A stretch of DNA of 64,000 nt, from assembly GCA_019828595.1 (NCBI GenBank), contig JAHQRK010000027.1:310001-374000 (forward strand), written 5' to 3'. The position numbers were made by a program, and so were the translations under genes. The DNA is from Aphanomyces cochlioides. Lineage: Eukaryota; Oomycota; Saprolegniomycetes; Saprolegniales; Verrucalvaceae. Below the pieces are notes generated by a model that saw only the letters and a program-made list of their open reading frames with translations, had not been told where the DNA came from and searched no databases. Below are positions 1 to 11,759 of the stretch, in pieces; position 1 is the first letter of the stretch; each line of letters starts with the position of its first letter.

Positions 1-3000
1 ACGCCCAGATCTACATTACGGATCCTGAAACGCAAGCAAGCATACGACGAAGAAAGCTTGGGGGAAATCTTAATGTGTCAACTGTGACGAAAATCCAGCG
101 TCTACTACTACAGCACAACGCGTTCACCCAGCTGTACAAGCATGCGAAGGATATTCCAAAGGATGACGACATGAGAATTGTGCTCACTGCTCAGCCTCGA
201 AGCAACAGCCGAACGCATAACCTTCCTACGTGTTCTGAAATCGCTGTTCTTTTTTCAGAAACGTCCAAGTCAGGGCGTCATATCTTACTGCATGGTATTG
301 ATGGCCCCGTACTCAGCGAAGTTCAGCGAAACTATCACGTTGGTAAACATGTGCGTTTGGATCGACAACCTGGGGAACAACGCTTATTTCGCATTAAGGA
401 ATTTCATTCGGCATATGACCCGCTTCAATACCCTTTGCTCTTTCCCACTGGGACTTTGGGGTGGTCGTTTGACAACAAGAGCGGTCGCAATCATGAAAAC
501 GTGAGTTTGAACGATTATGCTCGATACCATTTGCACGAGCGCGGTGCATTCTCTCCATTACATGCCAGCGGACCTCTATTTCAAGTGTTTGCAGTCGACA
601 ATTTTGCAAAGGTGGAAAACCAAAGGCTTCGATATATTCGTGACCAAACCAACAACCTCCGCAGCGACACGTACCGCGCACTTCATGACGCTGTTTCGCA
701 TGATGTGGACCTCAAAAGCATTGGAAAAAGGACTGTTTTGCCGCCATCTTACACGGGTGGACCTCGGTACATGAGACAACGTTACCTTGACGCCATGGCA
801 ATTGTTCGCAAGTTCGGTCGACCAGACCTTTTTATCACTGTGACATGCAATCCAAAGTGGGTCGAAATCGACAGGGAGCTGGAATTGGCGAAAGACGACT
901 ATGGATTTAAACGATCTCCAGCTGATCGACCTGACGTAGTGACGCGCATGTTCCGCCTCAAGCTCTTAGCCATTGAAGCCATGCTGTACAAGGGGGAAGT
1001 TTTGGGTCGACAAGCTGCGTGTGTTCGTGTTGTCGAATTCCAAAAGCGTGGTCTGCCTCATGCCCATATGTTGGTCATATTCACTGGGGACGACAAAATC
1101 AAGACAGCTGCCGATATTGACAGTATTATCAGTGCAGAAATCCCCGACAAGGAAAAGAATCCAAGACTGCACGAAATTGTTACAACCTGCATGATTCACA
1201 AATGCAGCGACCGATGCCTGGAAAACGGGAAGTGCAAGAAAAACTTTCCAAAAGCATACTGCAACGAAACATCAGAAGGCAGTGATGGATATCCACTCTA
1301 CCGTCGTCGCCGCTCTTCGGCAGAGCGGCCCTCTGAGTATACCAACCAATATGTTATTCCGTACTGCCCAACGTTGAGTGCCATGTTCGACTGCCACATC
1401 AATGTCGAGGCGTGTACAAGTATATCTGCAGTCAAGTACCTGTACAAGTACATCTACAAGGGCTCCGACCGCTCAAATTTTCAAGTTGAGTCCGGCGAAC
1501 TTGACGAAATCAAGCAATACCAAGATGCCCGCTATGTATCGTGCTGTGAGGCCCTCACACGCATTTTCTCTTTCGACATGTTCAAACGATCTCACGCTGT
1601 CGAGAACCTCGAATTACACTTGGGAGGTGAACAAGTTGTATGCATTCCTACCGACCGCCCGATGAGCCCTCAGGAATTGGCAAGGAGGAACCGGACAAAA
1701 CTCACCGCGTTTTTTGAACTGTGCCGTGAAAACAGTGATTCACAAGCACTTGCGCGTGAATGTCTGTACCATGATATCCCCGAGCATTTCGTATGGAACA
1801 AAAAGCTCCGCAAGTGGACATCACGTAAAAGGGGTGGTGATCGTATGATCGGGAGGATGCTGACGGTGTCACCCCGCTCGGGAGACTGTTTTTTATGCGA
1901 ATGCTCTTATGCTACCGACGAGGTCCGACATCGCACGAAGATTTGCGAACCGTCAATGGCGTGGTTCATCCGACGTTCAAGTCAGCCGCACTTGCCCTTG
2001 GCTTTCTTGAAAATGACGAGGAATGGCTAACCTGCATGCGAGAAGCAACTGAAACAGCAACTCCCTATGAGCTCCGAACACTTTTTGTCAGTATTCTGAT
2101 TCACTGTGAACCTGCGGACGCACGAGGGCTATGGAACAAATTCGAAGATGAAATGAGGCAAGATTTTCACCGCATGTACCCCGACGATTCTCAAAAATCT
2201 ACAGCTTTCGCAATTCAGGCTTTATCAAGATGCCTCGAGTCGAATGCATCAAGCTTGGATCGTTTTCCGGAGCTTCCACAGCTTGCACATTTCGAACAAT
2301 ATTTTGCTCTTGAGGAAACAAACAGGGGCCGTCAATCCAACCGATTAGTGGCTATGGAATCTTCGCACAACCAAGAACAAATCCAAGGCATTTTGGAAGG
2401 CAAGTCTACGATGACCGAAGAGCACGAGGTCTTCTACAACGACGTTATGAGCGAGACTACGAAGGAAAGTACTGTTCGAAGAGGCAAAGTATATTTTCTC
2501 GAAGGTGAGGGCGGCTCAGGGAAGACGTTCATCTCAAACATTTTACTGGCTCAAGTGCGCTCAATGAACAAAATTGCCTTGGCTGTTGCTTCGTCCGGAC
2601 TTGCTGCTCTGAATTTGATCGGAGGTACAACTGCGCATTCGAGATTCTGTCTTCCAAGATCATTGCACGAGCTTAGCCGATGTGATGTTCGGAAGCAGTC
2701 ACATCTTGCGGAACTTTTACGTCTCACAGAACTTATTATTTGGGACGAGTGTTCGATGATGCACAAGTATGCTGTGGAGGCCGTTGATCACATGCTACAA
2801 GATTTGATGGACAACGCGCTTCCTTTTCGTGGAAAGGTCGTCATATTCTCGGGCGACTTCAAGCAAATGCTTCCAGTCATTTTGAAGGGCACACCTGGGC
2901 TAATCCTCGAAGCATGCTTGAAAAACAGCTACCTTTGGAGAAATATCGCACAGTTTCATCTGACGGTGAACATGAGGTGGACCAACAACAACTCAGAGAG

Positions 3001-3860
3001 TGTTCGAGAGTTTGCTGCATTGCTCAAGTCTATTGGTCATGGAACATACCCCACATGTACCGAACTCGGTGCCGATTACATTCGACTACCTGATGATTTG
3101 GCGATTCCATACAAGTCGCCTGATGATTTGGGGTCATTTTTACACAGCGTCTATCAAGACATGAACAACCTGCGCATCAATGCACTTAGATCGTACTTTG
3201 GATGTCGAGCTATCCTTGCACCCAAACATAGTGTTGTTGCTGACATCAACACAACACTTCTTGAGCGACTCACTTCCGACTGCGGAATGACATATTTGTC
3301 CGCCGATTCTGTTGCTGACAAACCCAACTCGGACACAAATGCATGCGAGTTCCCCATCGAGTTTCTGAATTCTATAGACATCAACAACTTCCCCAGCCAC
3401 AAGTTGCATTTGAAAGTTGGTTGCCCCATTATTCTGCTTCGTAATTTGTGTACTTCGGAAGGCATGTGCAACAGAACACATTTAATTGTTCTTGAGCTGA
3501 AAACACGATGTATCAAGGCTCAAATTATGAACGGCTCCCACACGAACAAGATCGTTTACATTTCCCCGAACTACTACAATTCACGATGGTGAGCAAAACA
3601 ATTACCCATTTGAGCTACGCAGAAGACAATTTCCTGTTCAAGTTGCCTTTGCAATGACGATTCACAAGGCTCAAGGTCAAACGATTTCTCACGTGGGCGA
3701 CTACCTTCCAGAACCCGTCTTCTCGCATGGACAGCTTTACGTCGCCATGTCAAGAGCCCAAGCAAAAGGCAACATTAAGTTTTTGGTCGCCAATGGACAG
3801 TACGATGGACTGCCTGGAATCTACACGAAAAACATTGTGTATCAAGAAGCATTACAATAG
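1..3860 (+). pseudogene. Helitron Rep-helicase, frameshifted, 5' end outside the window
   Basis: Helitron transposase: an HUH nickase fused to a PIF1-type helicase that moves DNA by rolling-circle replication. The frame is open from base 3, so the N-terminus lies left of the window. The Helitron_like_N region is followed by the HUH motif GLPHAHM (near 1055) and the paired-tyrosine motif KYLYKYIYKG (near 1440). The helicase has Walker A GEGGSGKT (near 2505), DEC (near 2750) and a C-terminal block MTIHKAQGQT...YVAMSRAQ (3654-3790). The frame breaks near 1885-1895, in a T-run, and again near 3555-3575, so the protein is in three pieces. Family assignment is secure; activity of this copy is unlikely. 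Confidence 0.93.
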
Positions 3861-4146
3861 GCAGGACTCCATAAAACTTCATCCATAACTAACAAACGTT
3901 ATCATGTTCTTACAAATATATACACTGTGTTGTTGTGGAATTGCCGTGACTTCCTGGATCAAGTCCAATTGCATCGTACCGATGAATTGGACGATAAATC
4001 CTCGAGATTAGCTAACCCCAAACTACGCACCTTATACTTAGATTCAACGTTACATTATTACAAGATGAAGAAGTACGTGGTTGTCAACCAACGATGACCT
4101 CGATCTACTCATCGATCGCACAGATTGTGCAATCTGAACTTGGGTA
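3861..4146. other. Helitron 3' flank, no gene seen
   Basis: Non-coding, AT-rich sequence after the Helitron helicase stop. I see no ORF, RNA gene or clear terminal hairpin for the forward element here. Confidence 0.5.
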
Positions 4147-4516
4147 TATGATTTATCTCCTGACGAAAAAAAATATTCGTCAGTCAACAGTGGCCAATCA
4201 GTATATAAAAATTGCTCATTTGTTGACTTGACGTTTGTATGTGAAAATTACTCTCGTACTTAATCTCGTACTTACGTGTTGCGTTAGAGCTTTAAGTAAT
4301 AGACTAGGGTGAGGCCAGGGCTACGCCCCTGGGTGGAGCGTTTTGCTTTGGCAATAACAAAGATAATATGCTCACACACATGAAACGTTTGAAGCCATAC
4401 TATGAATTTTGAATTTGATTCAGGCCCATTTCGAAGTAAAAAAATAAGTTAACGCCGAGCATTCTGTTTGGCTACTGTTGACTGACGAATATTTTTTTGG
4501 TCAGGAGATAAATCAT
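4147..4516. repeat. Foldback/MITE-like inverted repeat (about 50-bp arms)
   Basis: Left arm about 4147-4197 (atttatctcctgac...gtcagtcaacagt) is the reverse complement of 4467-4516 with a few mismatches. Sequence inside the left arm (4198-4303, containing TATATAAAAATTGCTC and ACTCTCGTACTTA) matches the centre of the larger palindrome at 8270-8395. The two are probably related non-autonomous elements. Confidence 0.7.
4304..4345 (-). mobile_element. Candidate Helitron 3' terminus
   Basis: On the minus strand a GC-rich hairpin (CCAGGGGC-gta-GCCCTGG) is followed 7 nt later by CTAG and then T. Helitron 3' ends have a short hairpin, a CTRR end and insertion before T. The sequence left of CTAG matches the uninterrupted repeat at 8380-8392, where the same ATAGA continues into TTCC, consistent with insertion between A and T. 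No matching 5' TC end was found, so the element's length is unknown. Confidence 0.5.
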
Positions 4517-4751
4517 GTCCTGACCAAAAAACCGTCGACTCGTACCGAAAGAAAAATAAATTATCCAATCAGAGATCATATTATTTTGAAACTAAGGAGA
4601 CGGCATTTACTTCGCACTCCTTATTCACTTCTTTCTTATTTTACTTCGAATTGGCCTCAATAGTTTCCCTGTTTTGTTGTGCAAAAATGCCAGTACTTGC
4701 ACGGATAACACGAACGACTTATCAGTGATAATACAGACGCTCGAGGTACCC

Positions 4752-7386
4752 AGTCCTATTCACGGCGCATTTGACGGCAAGACAATGATGACCATGCGCT
4801 TAGATGATGCTCAAGGCGACTATGCGCTTTCTCGACAGCGTGAGATCGTTTGAACATGTCGAAAGAGAAAATGCGTGTGAGGGCCTCACAGCACGATACA
4901 TAGCGGGCATCTTGGTATTGCTTGATTTCGTCAAGTTCACTGGACTCAACTTGAAAATTTGAGCGGTCGGAGCCCTTGTAGATGTACTTGTACAGGTACT
5001 TGACTGCAGATATACTTGTACACGCCTCGACATTGATGTGGCAGTCGAACATGGCACTCAACGTTGGGCAGTACGGAATAACATATTGGTTGGTATACTC
5101 AGAGGGCCGCTCTGCCGAAGAGCGGCGACGACGGTAGAGTGGATATCCATCACTGCCTTCTAATGTTTCGTTGCAGTATGCTTTTGGAAAGTTTTTCTTG
5201 CACTTCCCGTTTTCCAGGCATCGGTCGCCGCATTTGTGAATCATGCAGGTTGTAACAATTTCGTGCAGTCTTGGATTCTTTTCCTTGTCGGGGATTTCTG
5301 CACTGATAATACTGTCAATATCGGCAGCTGTCTTGATTTTGTCGTCCCCAGTGAATATGACCAATATATGGGCATGAGGCAGACCACGCTTTTGGAATTC
5401 AACAACACGAACACACGCAGCTTGTCGACCCAAAACTTCCCCCTTGTACAGCATGGCTTCAATGGCTAAGAGCTTGAGGCGGAACATGCGCGTCACTTGT
5501 CACAGTGATAAAAAGGTCTGGTCGACCGAACTTGCGAACAATTGCCATGGCGTCAAGGTAACGTTGTCTCATGTACCGAGGTCCACCCGTGTAAGATGGT
5601 GGCAAAACAGTCCTTTTTCCAATGCTTTTGAGGTCCACATCATGCGAAACAGCGTCATGAAGTGCGCGGTACGTGTCGCTGCGGAGGTTGTTGGTTTGGT
5701 CACGAATATATCGAAGCCTTTGTTTTTCCACCTTTGCAAAATTGTCGACTGCAAACACTTGAAATAGAGGTCCGCTGGCATGTAATGGAGAGAATGCACC
5801 GCGCTCGTGCAAATGGTATCGAGCATAATCGTTCAAACTCACGTTTTCATGATTGCGACCGCTCTTGTTGTCAAACGACCACCCCAAAGTCCCAGTGGGA
5901 AAGAGCAAAGGGTATTGAAGCGGGTCATATGCCGAATGAAATTCCTTAATGCGAAATAAGCGTTGTTCCCCAGGTTGTCGATCCAAACGCACATGTTTAC
6001 CAACGTGATAGTTTCGCTGAACTTCGCTGAGTACGGGGCCATCAATACCATGCAGTAAGATATGACGCCCTGACTTGGACGTTTCTGAAAAAAGAACAGC
6101 GATTTCAGAACACGTAGGAAGGTTATGCGTTCGGCTGTTGCTTCGAGGCTGAGCAGTGAGCACAATTCTCATGTCGTCATCCTTTGGAATATCCTTCGCA
6201 TGCTTGTACAGCTGGGTGAACGCGTTGTGCTGTAGTAGTAGACGCTGGATTTTCGTCACAGTTGACACATTAAGATTTCCCCAAGCATTCTTCGTCGTAT
6301 GCTTGCTTGCGTTTCAGGATCCGTAATGTAGATCTGGGCGTAACTGGCTTGTTCTTCGTCCGCAGGCAACAGTGGTCCAATCAAATGATGCAAAGCGCCT
6401 TGGATTGTATAAGATCTCGGCCCACCGTTGCCGTGAATAATTTCTTGGGTACCAATAGATGTAAAGGCAAAGAGGGCGTTGTACCGGCGAGTGTTATTGA
6501 CAAACCCTCTGGTTTTGAACAAAGCAATGTATTCGCGAAACTCGGGTGTGTCAGGCCAGGTAGCAACAGGCAGCACTCGAGTGCCTCCACCGCAGCAGTC
6601 CTTTTCTTCGCCTGGCCAAATCTTCGCTTTGCAATGGCGGCAAATCGAACGCTGCTCAATAGTATGAAGAGGCACCAATGATTCATCAAAGTCATCGAAA
6701 CTGACGCGTGCACTGTTGTGATCACTCTTCTTCTTCGGGCGACCCTTGGGTTTATTCCGGAGACTTAGTCCTTGCTCGCGAGGAGGTACATCAATCAAAT
6801 CCACATCCACGTTTAGCGGAGGATCAGCATTTGCCAAGGCAAGTAATTGATTGTCAGTGTTGCAATCCACATTTCCATCGGAAATATCTTCTTCCTTGGT
6901 TTCTTCTTCACCTCCTTCATTCATACGGTTAGGTTGTAGCGCAGCATAGATCCTTCGATTGTCAACTCTGCGCTCGCGAGCATGATTGTTGTACTCCGCC
7001 TTTAGAAGAGCTTGCCGGTTCTTTTCGCGAGCACGTTTGTTGTACTCCGCCTTCTTGGCCTTTCTCATAGCCGCCTCGTCGTTAATATTGCCCTGATTCA
7101 AGGCATCGTCATCCACAGCCCAGTCATTAGCTCCAGTTGATGCAGACTCTTGTTCGGTAGCATGCACTTCATTCCGCTCTGCTTGCTTCCCAGGTTCGGA
7201 GTTATCGATCGCATGTCCTTGATTGTCATTGTCATGATTGCCATTGCCTTTGCCTTTCTTAGAGGCCGAGTAGTTGTTATTTTCTACGCAGAAAACTGCG
7301 TCATACAAATGTTCATACAAAAACATCAACACAAAAATGATAATGTGATTGGATCGTAAAAATACTGTGGATATGTGTCCCGTCAC
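4752..7386 (-). pseudogene. Inverted, internally deleted Helitron copy (N-terminal region only)
   Basis: Reverse-complement copy of window bases 1-1604, nearly identical, plus about 1 kb more of the 5' coding part that lies outside the window for the forward copy. The N-terminal piece (7386-6256) is acidic and Lys/Arg-rich, with repeated KAEYN..ARE segments. Three lesions are visible. A G is missing in a G-run near 6287 (4 G against 5 G at 61-65), breaking the frame. About 96 bp corresponding to 844-940 is deleted between GTGAC repeats (junction near 5506). All sequence after the Rep tyrosine region is lost: homology stops near 4838 and unrelated sequence follows. No helicase domain remains. 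Confidence 0.9.
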
Positions 7387-7635
7387 TTAAGCTTAACATA
7401 ATGTGGTTTGCCAGAAAATACTACTCATTTCTTTCATAAATCGTACAGAGTTCGCGGTATTTATTAAACATCACTTTGTTTAATATCGCGTTTTGAACTC
7501 GTACATCCAATGAGTTGAAACTTTGATACTGGGTAATACACCTGCTAAGTATCATGAAACACCCCTGAAGTGTTTCAATCTACTCGCCGTAGGCCCACTA
7601 TCAACAGTGGTACTCCGTCAAAAAAAGTAGCACCA
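7387..7635. other. Spacer between Helitron copy and foldback element, no gene
   Basis: AT-rich sequence with short imperfect hairpins (for example around TTTAATATCGCG). No coding or RNA feature seen. Confidence 0.4.
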
Positions 7636-9198
7636 TCAGTTGCAATAGTGGTAACCAACGTTACACATTGTCCCCTTACTGTAAAAAGTTGAACTATGGG
7701 GAGAGGATTTACTCGTCCAAAGTCAATATGAAAATACAGTAAAAACACACGTTTTAGCTGTCCCTGGCTGCTCTATGAAAATGTCCGGTATTTCGAGCCA
7801 AAAAGGCCCTACTTCGTAACATTCGCATATCGCGTCGGAATTCGCCTTTCGGAGTCCAAGCCTCTGGCCAGAGTATGGCTTAAAGTGGCAGAAAGGGCTC
7901 GTCACCCTACTGCACAGTGTGTTGACCGCTTATTCAGCGGCCTTTTCTGCCCGAGTGAAGCTATCCTAAGACATGCATCTCACCTTGCATCGTCCCAGAA
8001 AAACCCAACTGCCATTCATCTCGTCTTTGGCAGGTATTATTTTAAATAAAAGGACAATATTTTCATTTTGTATGTGGAATTGTTTGATTATTAATATTAT
8101 CGACAACTGCCACGTCCAGCATCATGGGTGCATGAACGAACTTGTCTCAAATTACTCCTTTTTTTGACTTGGCGTTTGTATGTAAAAATTGCTCATTTTG
8201 TACTTGGATAAAGTATATAAAAATTGCTCATTTTGTACTTGGATAAAGTATATAAAAATTGCTCATTTGTTGACTTGACGTTTGTATGTAAAAATTGCTC
8301 ATTTGTTGACTTGACGTTTGTATGTAAAAATTACTCTCGTACTTAGTCTCGTACTTACGTGTTGCGTTAGAGCCTTAAGTAATAGATTCCAAGTACAAAA
8401 ATGAGCAATTTTCACATACAAACGTCAAGTCAACAAATGAGCAATTTTTATATACTTTATCCAAGTACAAAATTAGCAATTTTTACATACTTTATCCAAG
8501 TACAAAATGAGCAATTTTTACAAACAAACGCCAAGTCAAAAAAGAGTAATTTGAGACAAGTTCGTTCATAGTAGTCAGCACTTCCAACCAACATCAACTC
8601 ATTTGACCACTCAAGGTTGTATTGCCCGATATCCATGGCAAATATCCATTTGTCAATTATTGGGCGTGTTCCTCAATAATTGGTGTCATGTTTTGTCACG
8701 ATGCACCCATGATGCTGGACGTTGCAGTTGTCGATAATATTAATGATCAAACAATTCCACATACAAAATGAAAATATTGTCCTTTTATTTAAAATAATAC
8801 CTGCCAAAGACGAGATGAATGGCAGTTGGGTTTTTCTGGGACGATGCAAGGTGAGATGCATGTCTTAGGATAGCTTCACTCGGGCAGAAAAGGCCGCTGA
8901 ATAAGCGGTCAACACACTGTGCAGTAGGGTGACGAGCCCTTTCTGCCACTTTAAGCCATACTCTGGCCAGAGGCTTGGACTCCGAAAGGCGAATTCCGAC
9001 GCGATATGCGAATGTTACGAAGTAGGGCCTTTTTGGCTCGAAATACCGGACATTTTCATAGAGCAGCCAGGGACAGCTAAAACGTGTGTTTTTACTGTAT
9101 TTTCATATTGACTTTGGACGAGTAAATCCTCTCCCCATAGTTCAACTTTTTACAGTAAGGGGACAATGTGTAACGTTGGTTACCACTATTGCAACTGA
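7636..9198. mobile_element. Long palindromic foldback element, about 1.56 kb
   Basis: The arms are reverse complements: the left starts TCAGTTGCAATAGTGG at 7636 and the right ends CCACTATTGCAACTGA at 9198. They stay near-identical inward for about 480 bp (the 60-residue reading frames at 7723-7905 and 8929-9111 are identical). The right arm has about 120 bp of extra sequence near 8575-8695. The centre (8160-8540) is itself an inverted array of short direct repeats. No transposase was found; probably a non-autonomous foldback element. Confidence 0.85.
8160..8540. repeat. Central inverted array of short A/T-rich direct repeats
   Basis: Alternating units GTATATAAAAATTGCTC, TTGACTTGACGTTTGTATG and TTGTACTTGGATAAA recur several times on the left half (8160-8335). 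They recur as reverse complements on the right half (8390-8540), around a GTACTTAGTCTCGTACTTACG centre. The pattern resembles subterminal transposase-binding arrays of foldback elements; a CRISPR array is excluded by the variable short units and inverted symmetry. Confidence 0.7.
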
Positions 9199-9332
9199 CC
9201 CGAGGTCTTCAACGCGGCGACGAGCAACGGTGCATCAGCAATCTTGGTCACTTCGAAGGCAGGGATCTCATACTTTGGAAATGCCGCTTAGACTGCAGCG
9301 ATGCAAGCGAGGAGGGCAATGGACAATTTCAT
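9199..9332 (-). pseudogene. Truncated N-terminus of secreted 2OG dioxygenase-like gene
   Basis: Near-identical to the 5' part of the paralogue whose start is at 11741 (signal peptide and the FPKYEIPAF segment). It has an in-frame stop inside the signal peptide (Gln codon to TAA) and is cut off exactly at the edge of the palindromic element at 9198. Homology continues upstream of the start codon to about 9378. A dead fragment, third member of the family. Confidence 0.8.
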
Positions 9333-10030
9333 CTTGGTGTTGCCAAGCAAATTGACGAATGGTCATTCGACTGCATTCATGACGTTGGGAATCTTCAACG
9401 GACGAGCTTAAGACTGCGATCGAAGTCGTTGTAACATTGGATGGAGCAGGGAAATTGTTCAGGTGAGTGAAGCACGACCAAACTGAGATGGGTGAAAATT
9501 CGGAAGACTTTATATCAGCGACGGGAATGATCGTGACCTTGGGAAGCCCGCTTATCCTGTAACTTACTGTGTCGATTGAACGCGTGCACGATGCCAATGC
9601 GAGTGTATTCTGCTAACAAGATAGGGATCGTTGGGTGGCGCTTCCTCAATTCGAGCTCGGACTTTGACATCGTTCATCGTGAGGTAATGAGTGCTGAAAG
9701 TCCGAATTCATCAAGAACGACTCAACATTGTAGATTTGCGTACCCATGACAATGATCACGTTGCAAGCAGCGACTGTAGTTCAGGTCAGAACGGCTCTGT
9801 ACACAAGAGGCATGGAAGATTGAACATCGAAACGCTAGCACAAGTTGGCGATGCGTTTCAGAGCCCTTGACAAGGATTTGATACCAACTACAACGACTTA
9901 AGAATTGATCACTTCATTCCTCAAGAGCATGGATATGCTCCTGTTCAAAATCAATGCTTCGAGTCGTCCAGAGAAAATGATCAACTTGGAGATTCAATGC
10001 AAGACATTTCAGCATGTTAAGACAAAGCTC
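9333..10030. other. Intergenic, no gene supported
   Basis: Short open frames on both strands with no recognisable domain. The first 45 bp extend the homology to sequence upstream of the gene starting at 11741. Confidence 0.4.
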
Positions 10031-11741
10031 TTAAAGCACAACAGCGAGAGTAGCGGCGACAACAAAGACGGAGTTCATCGCGATGGTGTTAGCCATGGAA
10101 GATGGAGTTGTCGTGGCACCAGGGGCCGTGGTGCTCTTCGACATATTCATGGACATTGGAGCAGGCGCCGCGGTGGTCGTCGCCATGTTCATCGACATAG
10201 GAGCAGTCGTCATTGTCATATTTGACGAGTTCATTGCCGACGGCGCAGCAGTCACGTTACCACCTAGAAGCATCCATTAGACTGAATGGAGAAGAGGGGG
10301 GTACTTTGGCAGACAAGGGTTTGGTTGACGCATTGGGCAGATTGCGGGGGACACACATCGTCCGTGAACTTTTGGACACACAACTAAGCGCATTCATGAG
10401 AACGACCAAGTCGTGGAATCCTACCATCCAGCACATCGTGCCTCCGTTGGCGACTTCAGATGTCTTGACACACTTGTTGGACAAGCAACGTTCATAAGAG
10501 GCTTTCATCGTCGCATTCATGTTGCAGTCACGCATGCACACAGCGTCTGTGACATTGGATGGACTGTCGCTCGACCGAGTCTGCCGACATCAAGAGTAAG
10601 AACGAGCAGTCAAGTTTCAAGATACCCAAATGCCCAAGGTACAACTTGGATCCGACGACGCGAGCTGGCGGTGAATAGGACAGGCGAACGAAGCCACGTC
10701 CGTCTAGAGCATGCAGCGTTAGACAATGGAAACATCGGTCTCACTCACGCTTTCACCCAGCAAGAAGCGGCGGTTGCTGTCCGCGTATTCACGGAATGTC
10801 ATCTTAGCGTTGGCCAAAACCGTGTCGTCGCTCACCAAAATCATGCGACCAAAGAACAAACGCTTCGTATCGGCAGGAGCATTGCGAGGCATGACCATGC
10901 CATGCTACACGGCTGGGAACTCATGGCCCAAGTTGGTCCATTCGTTGAAAGCTTGACCGATCATAACCACCAATTCGTTGTCCTTTTGCTCAGGACGGTA
11001 TTCCGTGCCGTTCAAATTGACAATTAAGCCAGCATTCTCGTCAGGGTTGGCCACGACATGGTTGTCGCCGTCCACAAAACGCGGAGCCGACATCATGATG
11101 AACAAACCATTGTCCGTGTGGAGTTCCAACGACAAATCTAAACGTCGATAAGAGGAGAGATAGAGTGACAGGGACGGTACCGCTGGTGACAGCGTCAGAA
11201 GGAGCTGGGTTTTCGTACGAATGGAGATGATTCAAGTGCTTTCCCGTCGTCATGACAATCTCCATCGGTTTCGACGTCACGTCAGCGGTTGTAGCATCCA
11301 ACGCCTTGGCAAGAGCCATACCGGCTTGGTCGACAACCTCATTGAAAGCCTACAGGATTTGGATAATCTACGAGTATTGAGTGCATTCCAAACCTTGAGC
11401 GTCTGCACGTACTCGGGACATGCGTCGGTCAAACTCTGAGGCACCAAATCAGAATCCGCATGGGTGCTCAATGTTCGGCGCTGGGTGCCATCCACCAAAC
11501 GCTTGTGGATGATGTGCTCATGAGAAGCCGAAACGCAGCGAGCAGCAGCGTCAAGGTATGCGTCTCGAGTGGTTTCATAGTTGGGAATATTTTTGAGTGC
11601 GACAATGCCCGAGGTCTTCAACGCGGCGACGAGCAACGGTGCATCAGCAGCCTTGGTCACATCGAAGGCAGGGATCTCATATTTTGGAAATGCCGCTTGG
11701 ACTGCAGCGATGCAAGAGAGGAGGGCAAATGACAATTTCAT
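10031..11741 (-). pseudogene. Secreted 2OG-Fe(II) dioxygenase-like gene with one nonsense codon
   Basis: Paralogue of the intact gene at 17390-19049 with the same exon pattern. The signal peptide is MKLSFALLSCIAAVQAA, followed by a DIOX_N-like segment and the HTDNG metal-site block. The C-terminus has a Cys-rich region (CMRDC, CVKTSEVANGG) and an Ala/Thr/Met/Asn-rich tail with a hydrophobic end (MNSVFVVAATLAVVL), suggesting a GPI anchor. At 10916 a single T turns the Leu codon of the conserved FPAVLHG segment into TAG, removing the second half of the catalytic domain. The start at 11741 is preferred because a good signal peptide begins there; the frame opens at 11759. Confidence 0.8.
10684..11425. 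repeat. 742-bp near-identical tract, copy 1
   Basis: Base-by-base comparison with 17977-18718 (offset 7293) shows one difference, position 10916 (T here, A at 18209). Introns are included. Homology drops sharply on both sides (AGGCGA against AAGCGA on the left, GTCGGTCAA against GTTCGTGAG on the right) although both flanks still encode related protein. This is a typical gene-conversion footprint. Confidence 0.9.
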
Positions 11742-11759
11742 CTTGGTGTTGCCGAGCAA

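Noticed and set aside
8160..8540. CRISPR-like array of regularly spaced repeats
   Set aside because: Units are variable, contiguous, AT-rich and mirrored about a centre; no unique spacers. It is the core of a foldback element.
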